Positions 11,463 to 24,650 of a DNA stretch of 64,000 nucleotides are shown here, piece by piece (the first letter of the stretch is position 1; every line of letters starts with the position of its first letter). Location of the stretch: positions 71,946,301-72,010,300 of the forward strand of contig NW_023604295.1 of NCBI RefSeq assembly GCF_014898055.3, given 5' to 3'. The notes beneath the pieces are model-generated. The model searched no databases. It was not told the DNA's origin and was given only the letters and a program-made list of their open reading frames with translations. A program made the translations under genes and the position numbers. This DNA is from Talpa occidentalis. Its lineage: Eukaryota; Chordata; Mammalia; Eulipotyphla; Talpidae.

Positions 11463-14400
11463 AATCAGGTTTTCACAAGCCGAAAATAGTAATTAACTTC
11501 CTCTGGGCATTCAATTAAAAATTTTTTTTTTTGCCTTCAACACCTAGGCAAGGTTGAAAGTTAACTCAAATAATTTTTAGGCTATCATATTATTTACTCT
11601 ATCCAAAATTTCCTAGAATCTGGCAGAACCAACAGTCTAACTGATGAGTTTCTTTGGAAATTAGTTATCTTTTGCTAATGAAATTATTCTAAATGTGCAT
11701 ATTTCTCTAACTTTTTTAATTTAATCAATCTCCCATCACTATGCAATTACTTCATTTTTTCACCAGATTAAGGTTTATCCTGTTGCTTTGTTTGCCATTC
11801 TGTTACTTTGTATATCATATTGGGACTCATCACACTTTCAAGAAAGCCTCATAATTTTTGGTTTTGCATATATAAATGGTGGTGTCTTTTGTGGTTATTC
11901 ATTTTGAGGTTCTTAGTAATGCTACAGGAAATTTTCTTTTTACCTTTCTGAAAGGACTGTATCTAGATTTCTTGACTTTATTTATTTAAGAAAGGTGAAC
12001 CTTATTGATATTCTCTTTACTTATTTAGCCTTTAACCTTAACCGTATGAGTCCTTGTACTTGCATAGGTGAGATATAGAACTCCAAGTTCAGATGAAAGG
12101 TTTTCACCTGGCCAGAAACTCACTGTCTTAGGAGGTAGAAGTGACTTTAACCAAACAGAATTATTTCGGACTTACTTTCTCTTAAAAGAGAGAATTTGCT
12201 AGTATCTAAAAGTGATTTTATTATTTTCATTTTAAGTCTATTTTACTAGTTTCTTTTATTTTTTCCCCATTCATAAAACTCAAATCCTGCATCAATTTCA
12301 CCACATACATTATTTGGTTAAAACTAAAAGTCCAGATGGAATTTCTCCATTGGTAGGAACATTTGCTCATTTTTGTCTTAAAAATAAGGGAATTTTGTGA
12401 TGTCTCTAATAGAAATTAAGACTTATGTGAAATTGTCTTAAGAAGTTCAAAGACTTCCCTACCATTTTTTCCAGAAAGTACTATTGGATGTGTGTGTGTG
12501 TGTGTGTATGTATATTATACACATACACAATACATTTTAGGTAAAAATGTTAAATTAAAAAATGGTTTCTAAAGTTAAAAATCCACTGTCTTATGGGAAC
12601 TGATAGGTACTTTGGAAACTCTGTGGAGGGGTTTTAGAGGCTAACTATAAAAAAGTGTATGGGTGATGGGCCTTTCACGTCCCTTAAGGCAACAAATCCA
12701 ATATGTGTGTTCTGATGTGTGCACACATGTTTGTGTGTGTTTCTGGAAAACTTACACGAATACAATTATTTAATATCATCAATATAGTTCACTTTAGAAT
12801 TGAAGAAATAGGTCGATTTGTGGCAGATGAAGACTAGTACTTGATCTGTTTCTGGCCCAGTGTATTTTTTAGCCCCGTTGTTATTTCTGAAAACATTATC
12901 CTTAGCAAGAGGGACCAATTTATATTTTTGTGTTATCATAATTATCCTGGCAGAGTGTCTGCAATGGGCAGCTTGTCCTTTCCCATGACAATCTATTGAG
13001 TTATGTTTGTCAAAAAAGCATCTTTGATTCTGAAGTGATTATGAACCTCAAGTTGGACTTTTCCTGGCGGCTTGACTCCATGCGCTGTTTCTGGCTTGAT
13101 ACATTTCCTAGAAGGCTTAATAATTTTCTCAAATTTAAACAAAAACTGTTTTAGGATTGGAGGGCTTTCTGCTTATGATCCAGACAAAAATGAGTCAGCC
13201 TTTTGTTAGTCAGTTTTCACCAAAGCAAGAGTTCTCTCTTTGGTTCTTCACATCTGGGATACTCAGCATAATGCTTATTCTTGTCAGTTTGCCAAAGATA
13301 TTGGTTCTGATTCATGGTCACCAGTGCAACATTTCAGTTAAAGTTCCATTTCCAGGTGTTTGGATTAAAGTTGATGATACTCTGCATATCTAGAAGTTGG
13401 CAGACCTTTCCAGTCTGGTCTCACTTTGCTCCCTTCAAACACTGCTAGCCTGCAAGAAAGTTGCCCAGTATTTTTCAGGATATGGATTGAGATGGATCAA
13501 TTTACTCAAACAAAATTGAAAGAATGACAACCCTGAGGACTAGCGCTGTTGTCCTCTATCCTGGGGATTACATTGGTCCTTATCCATGTCATCCATTCAT
13601 TCTCAGATGGTTTCTAGAACACAAGTTATTTTATCAGCTTAGTACTGGGTTCCAGGACTAATTTTATCAGCATATGTATTTTTCATCTCCCTGAACAGCA
13701 CTAGTTTTGTTTTTCCTTTTCCTCCTCCTTGGTTTTATTATGGTCTTCTAAAAGGCTGTGTGACCAGTTTCGATATTTCAAAGGATAAGCTATGGTATTT
13801 GTACATAATTCTGCCAAATCCTATGGCATCATTTTGTGTGTTGAAGGGTGAATCTATGTTGTTGCAAATCAAATAATGATAAGATTTTGTCTAATTGAAT
13901 GCAACATGTTTAAATAGTTAACAGAGATTATATGGTCAAATGAACTCATTATAATATCCCAACCCTCATCTTAGCCAATTTTAAAAATACATCTTGAACA
14001 GTGAAATTGTTCCTTCAGAATAGTTTTACTGAACATAGAAAATGAATCAAAACTTGAGTTTAAAATGAACATTATTTTTGTATGCTAGGGGCTGCAAATT
14101 AGGGATAAGTGATGTCATGCTGGTGTTTTTATTTATGTGATTAATACAACATGGGTATATTTAAATTAAAAAAATATTAGGTGTGAATTCATACCAGTAT
14201 AATCTTTGGGAGTTGATTAAACTCTCAGTGCATAAGATTCTTTATGAGTGAAGTGGAGTTGAAAGTCCCCATGGTTAGAGTTCCTTTAAGTATTCACTAA
14301 CAGATGTTGCCTATTGCCTTTAGAAGATAAGTATTCAGTGCATGCTAACTACTTCTTCTTCCCCTTTCTTTAAATCTTCTTTCTTTACATGGAATAAGAA

Positions 14401-16663
14401 TGTGTGCACATTGCTAAAGAATGAATCCCCAGGATAATGCTGCCTAAGTGGGGTAAATTTTTTAGATTATATGGCATTGCTCCAGCCAGCAGAATTCCAT
14501 ATGGTTTCCTATAATATAATTTTAGCTGGAGTACAAAGGTTTCATTACCTGTTTGGGCACTTTCTTATGATGGGGTGAATAGAAGAACAGTTGTTTGGCT
14601 TGTGCATAAACATTCCATTGAGATGTAATACTTTGGGGGAGAAGTCACAATATGAGAATGAATGTTTTGGAGAATTATAAAATAACAGAGAAAGAGGTGT
14701 CCTGTTCATTGTGCCTATATTCACACTTTGTTTCTACATGTCTATCTTTTGTTAGTTTGGTCTTAGAGATCTATTGATAGGACCAACTGTTCAAATGACA
14801 TATGTAGCATAAATTCAAGAGTCAGATATTGTGAAGAATGAAATATGGTTAAAAAGTAACTACTCAGGCATATGATCATTAGAATTTGCCTAATTTGTTC
14901 AACTCATAACGTTCTCTTTATACTAGTCATTAGTACACCAGGAAATGTTACTGGTAGAATGGGTCAAATAGAATTTTCTTGTAGAGCCAGATCACATCCA
15001 TCTTTGACCATCTATCAATACCATTTCTTATATAGGAGTGATTCAATATTTGTCAATATGTAAAAGAGGATTGTTGTATCTATGTGACAACCACACACTT
15101 ACAAATGTGTGTGAAATGTAATAGGAGTAAAGAGTAAAATCTCATTTAATCCTTTTTTTTTTTCTTTGAAATGAAGCCCATAAATAAAGAGAATTCATCC
15201 ATTTGAAAATATAAATATATGGGCTCATATAGAGACAGAAATATTTCTTAGTAAATTTTTAACTGACAGTAGGACAGATGTTGGCTTACAATCTTTCAGA
15301 TGTTGCTGACTAGAAGTAATGAGCCTGAAACTACTAAAAATTTAAGTGACTCTTAAAGCTTATATAACCTTTTAGTAGCAGACCAGGTTTTAAAATCCAT
15401 TTGTTGATTCCATTAAGTCCTAAAACTTAGTCCATTAGGCCATGCCATGCTACCTTCATTTAAAACCTATTACTAGATCTTTTGCATGCTTGGAATTCAG
15501 TGTTTGGAGTAACTAAATCCAGCATGACTGAAGTAGCGTGTTCTTAGATGCTGGATAGCTATGCACATATTTGCATATGGATCTCTACTCTTTCATCTTT
15601 CTGTACGTTTTAAGTTTATGAATTGATAATGGCCTTACATGGTGCAGGATTTCTTCCTGTGTTGTTAAAATGCTTTCTTTGATGAATATTTCCAGTGACT
15701 GATGTTAATTTTGCAGGCTGTGTAGGCTGAACTGATATCTCTTAAATCACAGGGCTTGATAAAAGGAGGAGGTTAATAAGGCATGGATCATTAAAATTGT
15801 AGACCCATCCTAATTTATACTAATGACTAACAGGACTCATAGCAAATAACAATCTTTGGATTGGAAAGGGAAATGGCTTGATTAAAAACAATGAATATTA
15901 CACAAAGAGAATAATAATTTTGATGTCATATATCCCTGATAGAGTAGCCATCAATGCAGAAAACAGAATTGGCTTCTGAATAGCTTATGTGAGTGAGAAT
16001 ATTTATAGACTCATAGTAAATCAGGCCTGTTAGATTAAACTTTAGAGGAGTCTGACTATGGTCCTTATACTACAGTTTTGATGAAATATATTCTGAAATA
16101 AAGGGTAATAAGCTGGGTATTTTTGTTACATGGAAATTTTTATTGAAATAATTTCTGTCATAATAGAATTTGACCTATAAATGTAGTACAGTTTAGTTAC
16201 TTTCTTTGAAAATCAGCACAAAAATATCCTTGTTAGGATTTCCCTTTTATTAGAGATATCAGGAATGGCAAGAGCCATGTGATTAAAGGGAGTCTGAGGC
16301 TTCAAGGTATTTCCAGAGAATTACAATGCTACCACAGGCACTAGAAAGGGACACGATTGCTGTCCTTAGAATCTTTTAGAGAGAACTGGGAAAAAATTCA
16401 TATTTCTGTATCTAAAAAAGCAAGTGGAATGACTATTCACTTTTCTTTATTCCAAGGAGATTTTTGTATTATTCACCAAAGCTAGATTGTTGTTGCTGTT
16501 GTGTGTGTGTGTGTGTGTGGGGGTGTATAAATAACACCCTCTCATATACTTGCATGTGTATTCGAGGGGGTATTTTTGAGACATTAACCTTGTGCTTTTC
16601 ACTTAGATGGACCTCATCTTTGGTTGGGAAAGATGCAACACTCTTAAGAAGTCATTTTTTTTT
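11463..16663. other. about 5.2 kb of mostly unique sequence
   Basis: No gene or young transposon was recognised. A (TG) microsatellite lies at 12489-12507. The block 12880-13560 is free of recognised repeats and has more balanced composition than its surroundings; it contains a 78-codon plus frame (13157-13393) that matches no family I know. It is a candidate conserved non-coding segment. The 63-codon frame at 14872 is probably chance. Confidence 0.45.
16501..16519. repeat. (GT)n microsatellite
   Basis: A run of about nine GT units followed by a short G run. An apparent 116-codon open frame passes through it and is not credible as a gene. Confidence 0.9.
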
Positions 16664-16728
16664 CCTATTCAACTTTTTAAATTTATTTATGCATATAAGA
16701 GCTGGAATACAGGCCAGAGATGTGGGGG
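16664..16728 (-). mobile_element. 5'-truncated tRNA SINE fragment
   Basis: The piece aatttatttatgcatataag followed by agctggaatacaggccagag and atgtggggg is the 3' third of the older SINE subfamily on the minus strand. The tRNA head is missing, and the right end breaks into unrelated sequence. Confidence 0.75.
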
Positions 16729-18053
16729 TAATGTTAATTCTAACATTGTCTAATAAGACAAGAAAAAAAATGGAAAGGAAGATGCTTTTAGGTGTGGAGT
16801 GCAGCAACCATTAATTAGTGTGCTTCCAGCATTGTATTGGGTACTAGGAGGATTGACTGGGAAGGAACGCTTGTAGTCTCTAATTATAGTGTTTATTACA
16901 AGTCTTGGTTCAACACAAAGGTACCAAAGCTATGTTGTTTGGGTTTTAGTTTCAAGTCTCTTGTACCACCAACTCTGGCATGTATGTACAAGCTATTTAG
17001 GGAAGAAAAAGGGCTGGGGTCCTGGGTAAGTGTTGTAGGAAGCTGTGACTTGTTTAGACTTCAAGTCACAAATGAGAGCAGATGATTCATGGTGGGTGAA
17101 TTCTGAGCTGTAATCCAGTTTTGAGAAGTGAGTCCTTACAGAGATATTGGTAAAGGCTTTTCTAAAGAATGAGAGAGAATTCTTGGAAAGGTGAAAGTAT
17201 CATTAACTAATGAGGCATTCTGTGTGCTCCTATGGAGCTAGAAGTGCATATATATAGAAAGAGGGGTAGTGGGAGGGAAGAAAGAGCAGGCAGAGTATCC
17301 AATGAAGTCTACAGCATCAATTGATACAAAATAATGCCCATGTTATTGAAAGTGATACATGATACTTTAGTATAATAAATATGGATAAACAGGGAATATA
17401 TCTCTTAGAGCATTATGGTACTAAATAGCTCTAGGACCCAATATTATGGAAGAGATTCAGAAAAAAAAACATGTTTGTGGAAAATGTTATCTACATAGCC
17501 AGATAATCTAAAGGTGATTCACAACAAAAGATACATACAAATAAAAACACACAAACACCCACATAGAATCACTTTGCTTGACTTAGATCAAGGTATCTTG
17601 ACAATTTATGTGTATATGGACCTCTGTAGCTGTTATAACCGCATTGTGTTGAACGATTATAATCTCAGGACATGATTTGGGCTTTGGTTTAGTGGACAGT
17701 ACCTTGGGGTATTTTCCCCTCTTTTAACTTTGCTGTATATAAAGTTAAACATTGAATATGGATTACTTGAGAATCATATCAAATTGTGGAGACTTATTGT
17801 GGTGGTATCTCAACTACAAAGTTTTATTTTACCAATTATTTCTAATTCAAAATAATTCACAGTATTTGGTAAAAATTTTAAGAGCACCATATAAAATTAA
17901 TGGTTCCATACTCTCTAACTCTCTACTAATTCTTTTTTCTAAAGGCATCTCATTTTTAACAGTTTTCTCATTATGTAACTTCACATATGTATGTATATAC
18001 ATACATATTTAAAAAATCTTTTGTCACATAGAAATGTATGTTAGAGGATGTTC
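16729..18053. other. unique sequence
   Basis: I recognise nothing definite. A weak L2/MIR-like patch is possible at about 16805-16860 (gcattgtattgggtactagg). Open frames at 16837 and 17752 (82 and 86 codons) have no family resemblance. Confidence 0.4.
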
Positions 18054-18066
18054 TAGTTACGTTCTT

Positions 18067-18328
18067 TTTTTTTTAATTAATTTATTTATTTAATTACATA
18101 AGCACTGGTATAGTCAGAAGCACGGGAGGGTAAGAGAATTCACCAGAGCCAGAGCGGGGAGCAGAATAGGCAGACCGACAAAATACACTGCTGAGGGGAG
18201 CAGCAGTCTCAGCAGGAGAGGTCTGAATGACATGTGGGACTGGTAGCCAGGGATCGAACCGGTGCTGCAGAGGCTGCGGGCAGCTTCGCAGCCCAGTGCT
18301 CAACCACTGTGCCACCAGGGGAGGCCCC
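18067..18328 (-). mobile_element. tRNA-derived SINE, young subfamily
   Basis: A complete minus-strand copy flanked by tagttacgttctt (18054-18066) and tatttacattctt (18329-18341), a 13-bp target duplication with two differences. It has the young-subfamily block agtcagaagcacgggagggt and a recognisable B box (gatcgaaccggtgc, reverse). Several CpGs have decayed to CpA/TpG. Confidence 0.9.
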
Positions 18329-18341
18329 TATTTACATTCTT

Positions 18342-19430
18342 AAAAGATATACAAACACTATAAAAGATGAGACATATTCGATCCTACTTCAACCTTCCTC
18401 AACCTGCTCCAAACCCCTTTTTAGGTTTATATTATATGTATTATAGTTTCTTCTAGTGGATATTTATGGCTTTTAAAATAACATTCAGATAGCCCAGTAG
18501 TTGATTTATCAACCTTAAGAATTACTGAATTTTCATGTTCTTTCCAAACTATCTTTTTTCTAGACTGACTTTGGTTATATTGTCGTTTCTACATTGTCTT
18601 CATGATTTTGATGTTCAACAACACTTTTCTTTTTTTTTTTTAAGTAAAGGCCTCTCTATGCATCATTTTACTGACTAAGTTTTAATCCCCAAAGGAAAAA
18701 AAAAGAAATTCCAGGAATGGTTTTTAGATCATATGCCCTGAGTTCTCACATGTCTGAAACTATATCTGTGATCTTCACAGTTGAATAGCCCACTGTGCAT
18801 AATGCATAAAAATCATGGATCATATTTTTCCCAAGTTGACTTTTTGGTAACATAAGCACAAAACATATCTGCTGCAATGCATATGTAAATTATGGGGCCT
18901 AATAATAAATCAAACATCAGTGACCATACCAACCAACTTAATATCCACAGTATTACTAATACCTGTACACTACTTGACCCCTCATTATTTACTCCAAGAG
19001 ATCCTCTCCCCAGCAGAGGATGCCGCCAACTCAATACTTTAAATAATTTCACCATGGCCAGGGAGATGCCTTCAGTTGGACAATTTTGACTTGGAAGGAT
19101 GGAATAGTTTTATACCCAACTATTTCCCTGCCAGTTGAGAAAGGAATTGGGGGGTTGGGTTGTCAAAAGCTGAAATCAGATTTGATGCTGCAAATGATTT
19201 TCTGTTCAAGTAACATATTGAGCTATATTGTCCAATCCATTTTCCCCCAAATACCTCCCCCCAGCACTCCCTGCTGCTATCCTTCCTGATTTCATATATA
19301 TCTACCTAACTTAGGATAAAGGAGCCCTGTTTACTCTTGCAGTCTATATTTTTAATCAGTTTTTGAGGTAAATATGTCATCCATGACTCAATTTGAGCTT
19401 GCAATTAAGTCTTCTCTCCCTCCCCACACT
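18342..19430. other. unique sequence
   Basis: No feature recognised. The short frames at 18813-19289 on both strands overlap each other and show no family motif. Confidence 0.4.
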
Positions 19431-19565
19431 GCTCATCAACAAACACCAATGAGCTATGAGATCTAGGCCAAATCAGTTCATCTCATACAACCTCCTTTCT
19501 TCTGTATAAAATGAGAAGGCTGAGCCAGAGCACTTCACAACTTCCTCTTGTTCTAACTTTTTTGA
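19431..19565 (+). mobile_element. MIR SINE fragment
   Basis: The order gagctatgagatctaggcca, aaatcagttcatctcatac, cttctgtataaaatgagaag, gctgagccagagcacttcac, cttcctcttgttctaac follows the 3' two-thirds of MIR (tgaccttgggcaagtca... tctgtaaaatgag... ccttccagctctaa). It is heavily diverged, as expected for MIR. Confidence 0.65.
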
Positions 19566-21290
19566 GTCCTGGGAAAGTCCACTTTGTACTTTTAAATAGG
19601 TCCACTCTCCCACTGCAATATAGGGATGCAAATGTGCCTGGAAACATGAAGTTAATTAAACAACATAAACTGTGCAGATAATTTTTCTCAGCTGTACAAA
19701 GTTAATATTCACAGATGTCTGAATACTGGGTGGGATATGCATGTGTGTGCGTGTGTGTATGTGTGTATCTATATATAGTCAGTTGACTATGCTGGATTAT
19801 AATCGTCCAGGAGGGAGAAAATAAATCATAGACAGAAAATACCAGTGGGAGAGTGAGTGAGGAGAATCAGAAGTGTGGATTTCTCTCCTCCCTCCCCCCC
19901 CAAAAAAAAACCCCTTTTTTTTTACCCTAGGGAGCAGGAATTTCACCATTTGAAGTGCTAGCAACTCCTTAACCTGATTTAATACATGAGAAAGAGAAAT
20001 GTTTTGAGAATAATAAAATCAGAGACTAAGTAGAACAGAGAAATGTCACAGCAGTGTTGATGACTGGTAGGTTTTCACTGTGAACCCACATACTCTGCAG
20101 GTTTGAAACCTTTAACTCTCTTCCTGTCCTTACTCCATAGTCCCTGTCTTAGTTTCCACTTACCACTGTATTCATATGAGCAAAGTCAACAGGTGATTGA
20201 AATGACAGAATGCCCTAAATATCAGACACCAAATATAGAAGAATGCTTGAGAAGGGAGAGAAGATAAAAGAGGTAACATGGGGAAGGTTGGCTTCCCTAG
20301 ACCCTGGGATGGGTGGCTATATGGGCTGCCTCCAGAATGGAGAATGAATTTCTCATGATTTTTAAGGGAAGTGAATAAGAATGGGGGAGAACCTGCTATA
20401 CCTATAAGCCTTTTATTTTTTATTGGGTATAACATTGACTCATACTATGTAAAGTGTTGTTTAATGCATACTTTTGTATTGTGTAGGTTAGACTTATGAG
20501 AGGTAGTTTGTTTTCTTAAAAACTTCCTCTATTTTAAGATATAGAATTTATAGGCAAAAATACTTTAGAAATCTATGAGAACATAAAATTTGTACAGATG
20601 CTTAGGGTAGTGTTACTAGCATATCGTAAGTGTTCTGATATTGCTCATTTGACATCTCAGAAAATAAAACCAAAGGAACGTTTGCATGTATTTTAATTGG
20701 AATATTCTTATAAAATTTTTCTATTGAAATATATCATGATGCTGGAGAAATTGTCCCATGGAATGTTCTAAAATCAGTCATTTTGGAAGTAAATGAGTTT
20801 AAGTGGAATTATCAAGGTGACTTCCACTATTATTGTTATTTTTGTCCCCAGTAACTAATGACAACCTTTTCCCATAAAACTGAACATAAATTAAATGAAA
20901 GCACTGTCACTGACTTCAGTAATAAATAGAAAGGAGACAATAAATTGGGACTCCCTACTGTTTTTCTTTGCTAGTATGTCCTAGGACTGAAGAAGAAAAA
21001 CTATCTGTTCATTACTCATATTTTTCTTAAAATGTACTTATTTTCACACCTTCCCAAAGATAGAGTATTGGTGCATTTTAAAAATGAGCTATCCTCACAC
21101 ATAATGTGATGATTCCTAACATAAACTTGAGGGAAAAATCTGCCTTTTCACACAATTTAGATTCTGTTTAAAGAATATCAGCTCTGTAATTCCCATGGAT
21201 GAAATATATCTTTTTAAAATGATCATAAGTTTCATCTATATTTGAATTTTGATGACTAATTCTTTAGTTCACTTTAAATTATTTGAAGGT
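19566..21290. other. unique sequence
   Basis: A TG/TA-rich simple patch lies near 19740-19780 and a C-run/A-run junction near 19893-19920. Nothing else was recognised; the 87-codon minus frame at 20172-20435 has no known family. Confidence 0.4.
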
Positions 21291-21299
21291 CAGGCAACA

Positions 21300-21475
21300 T
21301 ATCAATTTAGGCAGGTGGTGAAGTTGACAGACTTAGAGTGTGCATAAGAGGCAGTTGTTTTGAATCCATTTAATAGTTGTGTCTTTGATAAATCAATTTC
21401 CATTCCCTAACATGTAAGATGAGGATAATGACAATTTCTTGGGTTTATTCTGAGGTTTGATGGATACCTCATATT
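21300..21475 (+). mobile_element. MIR SINE fragment
   Basis: The sequence tgaatccatttaatagttgt, gataaatcaatttccattcc, aacatgtaagatgaggataa, tgacaatttcttgggtttat, tctgaggtttgatggat follows MIR from the tRNA-related part into the core and 3' end (cttaacctctctg... catctgtaaaatggggata... tgaggattaaa). Confidence 0.65.
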
Positions 21476-22029
21476 GTCCATCCACTCATGGCAGGACCCC
21501 AACTATTTTGAATGTCTGTATCCTACTTCCCATTTCCCTAAGCATAGTTGGTAGGACAGAGGCAAATATGGCCCAGGGAAAGCCAATGAGACTTCTATTA
21601 TTGAATACTTAGAATTGTGAGAGAGAGGGAGTGAGTGATTGACTGTCTCCAAATACTTTTACTTGGATACATTCTATGAGACCACAGACACAACACCCAA
21701 ACTCACCATATGGGCCAGAAAAGATTTAGGAAAGAGAAATGTGAGCCTGAACTAGACAGAATAGGCATGAATACATTTAGAAAGCTTTCAATCGGTTCCT
21801 GATGTTTACCCATTTCTCTGTCTCTAGGTTTCATGTGACAGGTAATTTCTTTCTTGCCAGCTTGAGCTTAAATTTTGAATAATATTCTTTGATTTGTAAT
21901 TTGAGAAGCTTTAACTAATACAGGACTTAAGTGAGTATGTTCATGGACAATTTTTAAAAAAAATTAGAGCAACTTTTGGGGTTGTCCCAAGATTCCAACA
22001 GATACAGAAAAACTAAAAAAACACCTTAG
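21476..22029. other. unidentified, repeat-like patch
   Basis: The block 21525-21600 (cccatttccctaagcatagt, then gcccagggaaagccaatgag) reads like an old interspersed repeat but I cannot name it. The remainder shows nothing recognisable. Confidence 0.3.
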
Positions 22030-22740
22030 TGTATATATTAGTCTGCTGTGACTACTATAAATAATACCACAGGCTGTATGGCTTAAAAAGCAGAAATTTA
22101 TTTTCTCACATTTCTCAAGTTGGAAGTCTGAGATTAAGGTGCTATCAGAGTGAATTCTGGTGAGACCTCTTTTCCTGGCTTGCAGGTACTTTTCTTTCTT
22201 TCTTTTTTTCTTTCTTTTCTTTTCTTTTCTCTTTTCTTTTCTTTTCTTTTCTTTTCTTTTCTTTTCTTTTCTTTTCTTTTCTCTTTTCTTTTCTTTTCTT
22301 TTCTTTTCTTTTCTTTTCCTTTTCTCTTCCTTTCCTTTCCTTTCCTTTCCTTTCCTTTCCTTTCCTTTCCTTTCCTTTCCTTTCCTTTCCTTTCCTTTCC
22401 TTTCCTTCCCTTCCCTTCCCTTCCCTTCCCTTCCCTTCCTTCCCTTCCCTTCCCTTCCCTTCCCTTCCCTTCCCTTCCCTTCCCTTCCCTTCCCTTCCCT
22501 TCCCTTCCTTCCCTTCCCTTCCCTTCCCTTCCCTACCTGTTCAAGGAGAGAGAGTTCTAATGACTCTCAGTCTTATAAGGACATCCATCATCCATCCATT
22601 GGAATTGGGCCCCAGCCTTATGAGCATTTAACCTTAATTACTACCTTAAAGGTTATATCTCCAGATACAGTTGCATTGGGTTTAGAGTTTTGACATATGA
22701 ATTGGGGGCAGGAGGTCACTGTTCAGTCCATAAGAGTGTA
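22030..22740 (-). mobile_element. ERVL-MaLR LTR (MLT1/MST-like) interrupted by microsatellite
   Basis: Read on the plus strand, tagtctgctgtgactactat, cagaaatttattttctcaca, ttggaagtctgagattaagg and, after the microsatellite, tcttataaggacatccatca, gggccccagccttatgagca, tgacatatgaattgggggca, cactgttcagtccat follow the reverse complement of a MaLR LTR. It is a solo non-coding LTR; no internal viral sequence is seen. Its centre has been replaced or expanded by a 346-bp pyrimidine tract. Confidence 0.7.
22189..22534. repeat. 346-bp pure pyrimidine tract of graded pentanucleotides
   Basis: Every base from 22189 to 22534 on the plus strand is C or T. The unit changes in order: CTTT/TTTTC repeats to about 22318, then TTTCC repeats to about 22404, then TTCCC repeats to the end. 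Small interruptions (for example an isolated TTCCT) mark earlier slippage. Two long plus-strand open frames (136 and 177 codons) cross it only because it lacks stop codons; they are not genes. Such mirror-like polypurine/polypyrimidine tracts can form intramolecular triplexes, which is established for the sequence class and not shown here. Confidence 0.97.
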
Positions 22741-24330
22741 AGTAAATGTTGGACATCACCGTACACATACACGGAGATTTATACAATGCAGAATCCACTG
22801 CAGCAAGTTCACCTAGAATTTCCTGGTCTTTGTCCTGTGACTGCTCTGTTGAAGCAAAATCACCTAAATGAGGTGAGGACTCTAACAGTTTCTTGGAGAC
22901 TTTCCAATAACTTTGAGAACCATTTTTTCTAATACTCTTTGGACTCCTATTTTTCCCTCAGAATTCTGGCTTTTTACCTGCTTGCTGTTGAAAGAATTAG
23001 CCTTTATTTTTGGGTGAACTGTATACTTGGAAGTCCCAGGGTTTAGCCTATGCAAATCTACTCATGTACTCATACCAAGGAAAGGCATAGGAATCTTCCC
23101 ATACACCTAAAAATAGAGTGTTCCTTTGAAGTCTTTCAAAAAGGCTTAAAGCAAAGAAGCAATTGCCATTAACTTACATGAGAAAAAAAATGAGCATTTT
23201 CCAAAATAACCTACCCAATCATAAAATATAAAATATATATGAAATATATAGCAGTAGCATGTAGTAAAAGCAGGTCTGATATGATAAATACACAGCCTGC
23301 ATGAAGTAATTCCGGGAAGGAGTTTGACACTGACACCCCTCACTTCTCACAGGGCTTGCTGTCTCTGAAATGCCTGCCATAAAAAAAGACGCTGAACATT
23401 TGCTTTGCTTTTTGACTATTGTCATAAAAGTGAAAATCTTCTTCAGATGTCTTTCAGTTAGTGAGACAGATACTAATATAGATCTTTGGTAAAAGCAGAA
23501 TGGTATAACTCAAACTTTCAGAAACCAGGATATCTGCATTAGCATTATATTCATTCAGTGATAGTAATTCATAGCTTCTTGGAGTCAACAACTTCTGTCT
23601 GGGGAGTACTTATTGTTTTTCTTCAGAAATCTGGTGAGGCTGAAATAAAATATAACTGTCTAAATAGTACTAGCAAATAATTGGGGGGCATGACAATCTA
23701 GCAATGCTACAGTCCTATGTTAGATAGTATTCTTTGGAGAAACTTCAGGAGACTCCTGAAACATGCCAAATCAAGTCCTCCAACAATTACTTTTAGAAGA
23801 TATCAGAAGAGAACCCCAGAAGGTTTTCTACTTTGGAAGTTAGCTGGAAATTTCAGATAAGACTGAATGAGTATATATATTTATCATAGCTTCCTCCTCA
23901 ACATTGACACTCAGGTCAAGAGGGACGCTGAAATTCTGAATTTAACTGGCAGCACTCTCCTGTCATCCCTTATCCGTACCCCCAAGAGTCTCAGTCTTAC
24001 CAACATGCTCTGCATGAAAACCACCAGAAAAAAATTTCACTTCACTGTTTCTATCATTAACCACCACAAATGCAAGATTTTAGGTTATCTGTACTCTTTA
24101 GACTTAACACCCTCACTTACTTCTACTTATCCTGTTTTCTTACTTGTCTGTCACCTACATTAAGGCTTGAAAATCCTCCACTATATCCTTTGGCACTCAC
24201 AGATAAACATCTACAAAATTCACTATATTCTCCTCCATTTTTTTGTGATGTTTTCTTCACCTCTTTGACCTACTAAAATATGTTTTTCTCCCTCGGTACA
24301 TGATCTCTGCAGAAATGCTTTGAATTGGTG
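22741..24330. other. mostly unique sequence
   Basis: No definite element. The 23870-24290 part is pyrimidine-rich on the plus strand and may be an eroded L2 ORF2 piece, but I could not find enough landmarks. The 98-codon frame at 23867-24163 lies in that patch and has no recognisable domain. Confidence 0.4.
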
Positions 24331-24650
24331 ACTCTGGAAAATGACTTCACTACCACAACCCAATAGCCACTGGTCATATGGGCCTCTTAAGTACTTGAAA
24401 TGTGTCTAGTCTAAATAAAGATGGACTGTCCATGAAAAGTACACTCTGGATTTATGGAGAGTACAAAACCAAGAAAAAATATTTCATTAATAAGTTTACA
24501 TATTGATTAGATGTGGAAATGACACTATTGTACATCTGCTTAAATAACATTATTAAACTTAATTTTATTGTTTCTCTGCAAAGTTTTAAATTTTGTATGC
24601 CCCACATTATATTTCTTTTTATTTTAATTTTTTTCAGAGGGAATGTATAG
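24331..24650 (+). mobile_element. Nonautonomous DNA transposon fragment (hAT-like MER)
   Basis: The order caatagccactggtcatatg, aagtacttgaaatgtgtcta, gtctaaataaagatg, the aaaatatttcattaataagt block and the ccacattatatttctttt end resembles the common mammalian MER element whose consensus contains agccactagccacatgtggc and gcacttgaaatgtggctagt. I do not assert the family name; superfamily hAT is from memory. No transposase is present. Confidence 0.55.

Noticed and set aside
11061..11489. 142-codon plus-strand open frame
   Set aside because: It reads through the T-rich tail and CpG-rich body of a SINE; similar Ala/Arg/Pro-rich frames occur at most of the young SINE copies.
22150..22693. Two long open frames (136 and 177 codons) rich in Phe, Ser, Leu and Pro
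   Set aside because: They exist only because a pyrimidine-only repeat contains no stop codon; all three frames give low-complexity peptides.
22030..22740. Intact endogenous retrovirus
   Set aside because: Only MaLR LTR sequence is present; no internal region or second LTR adjoins it.
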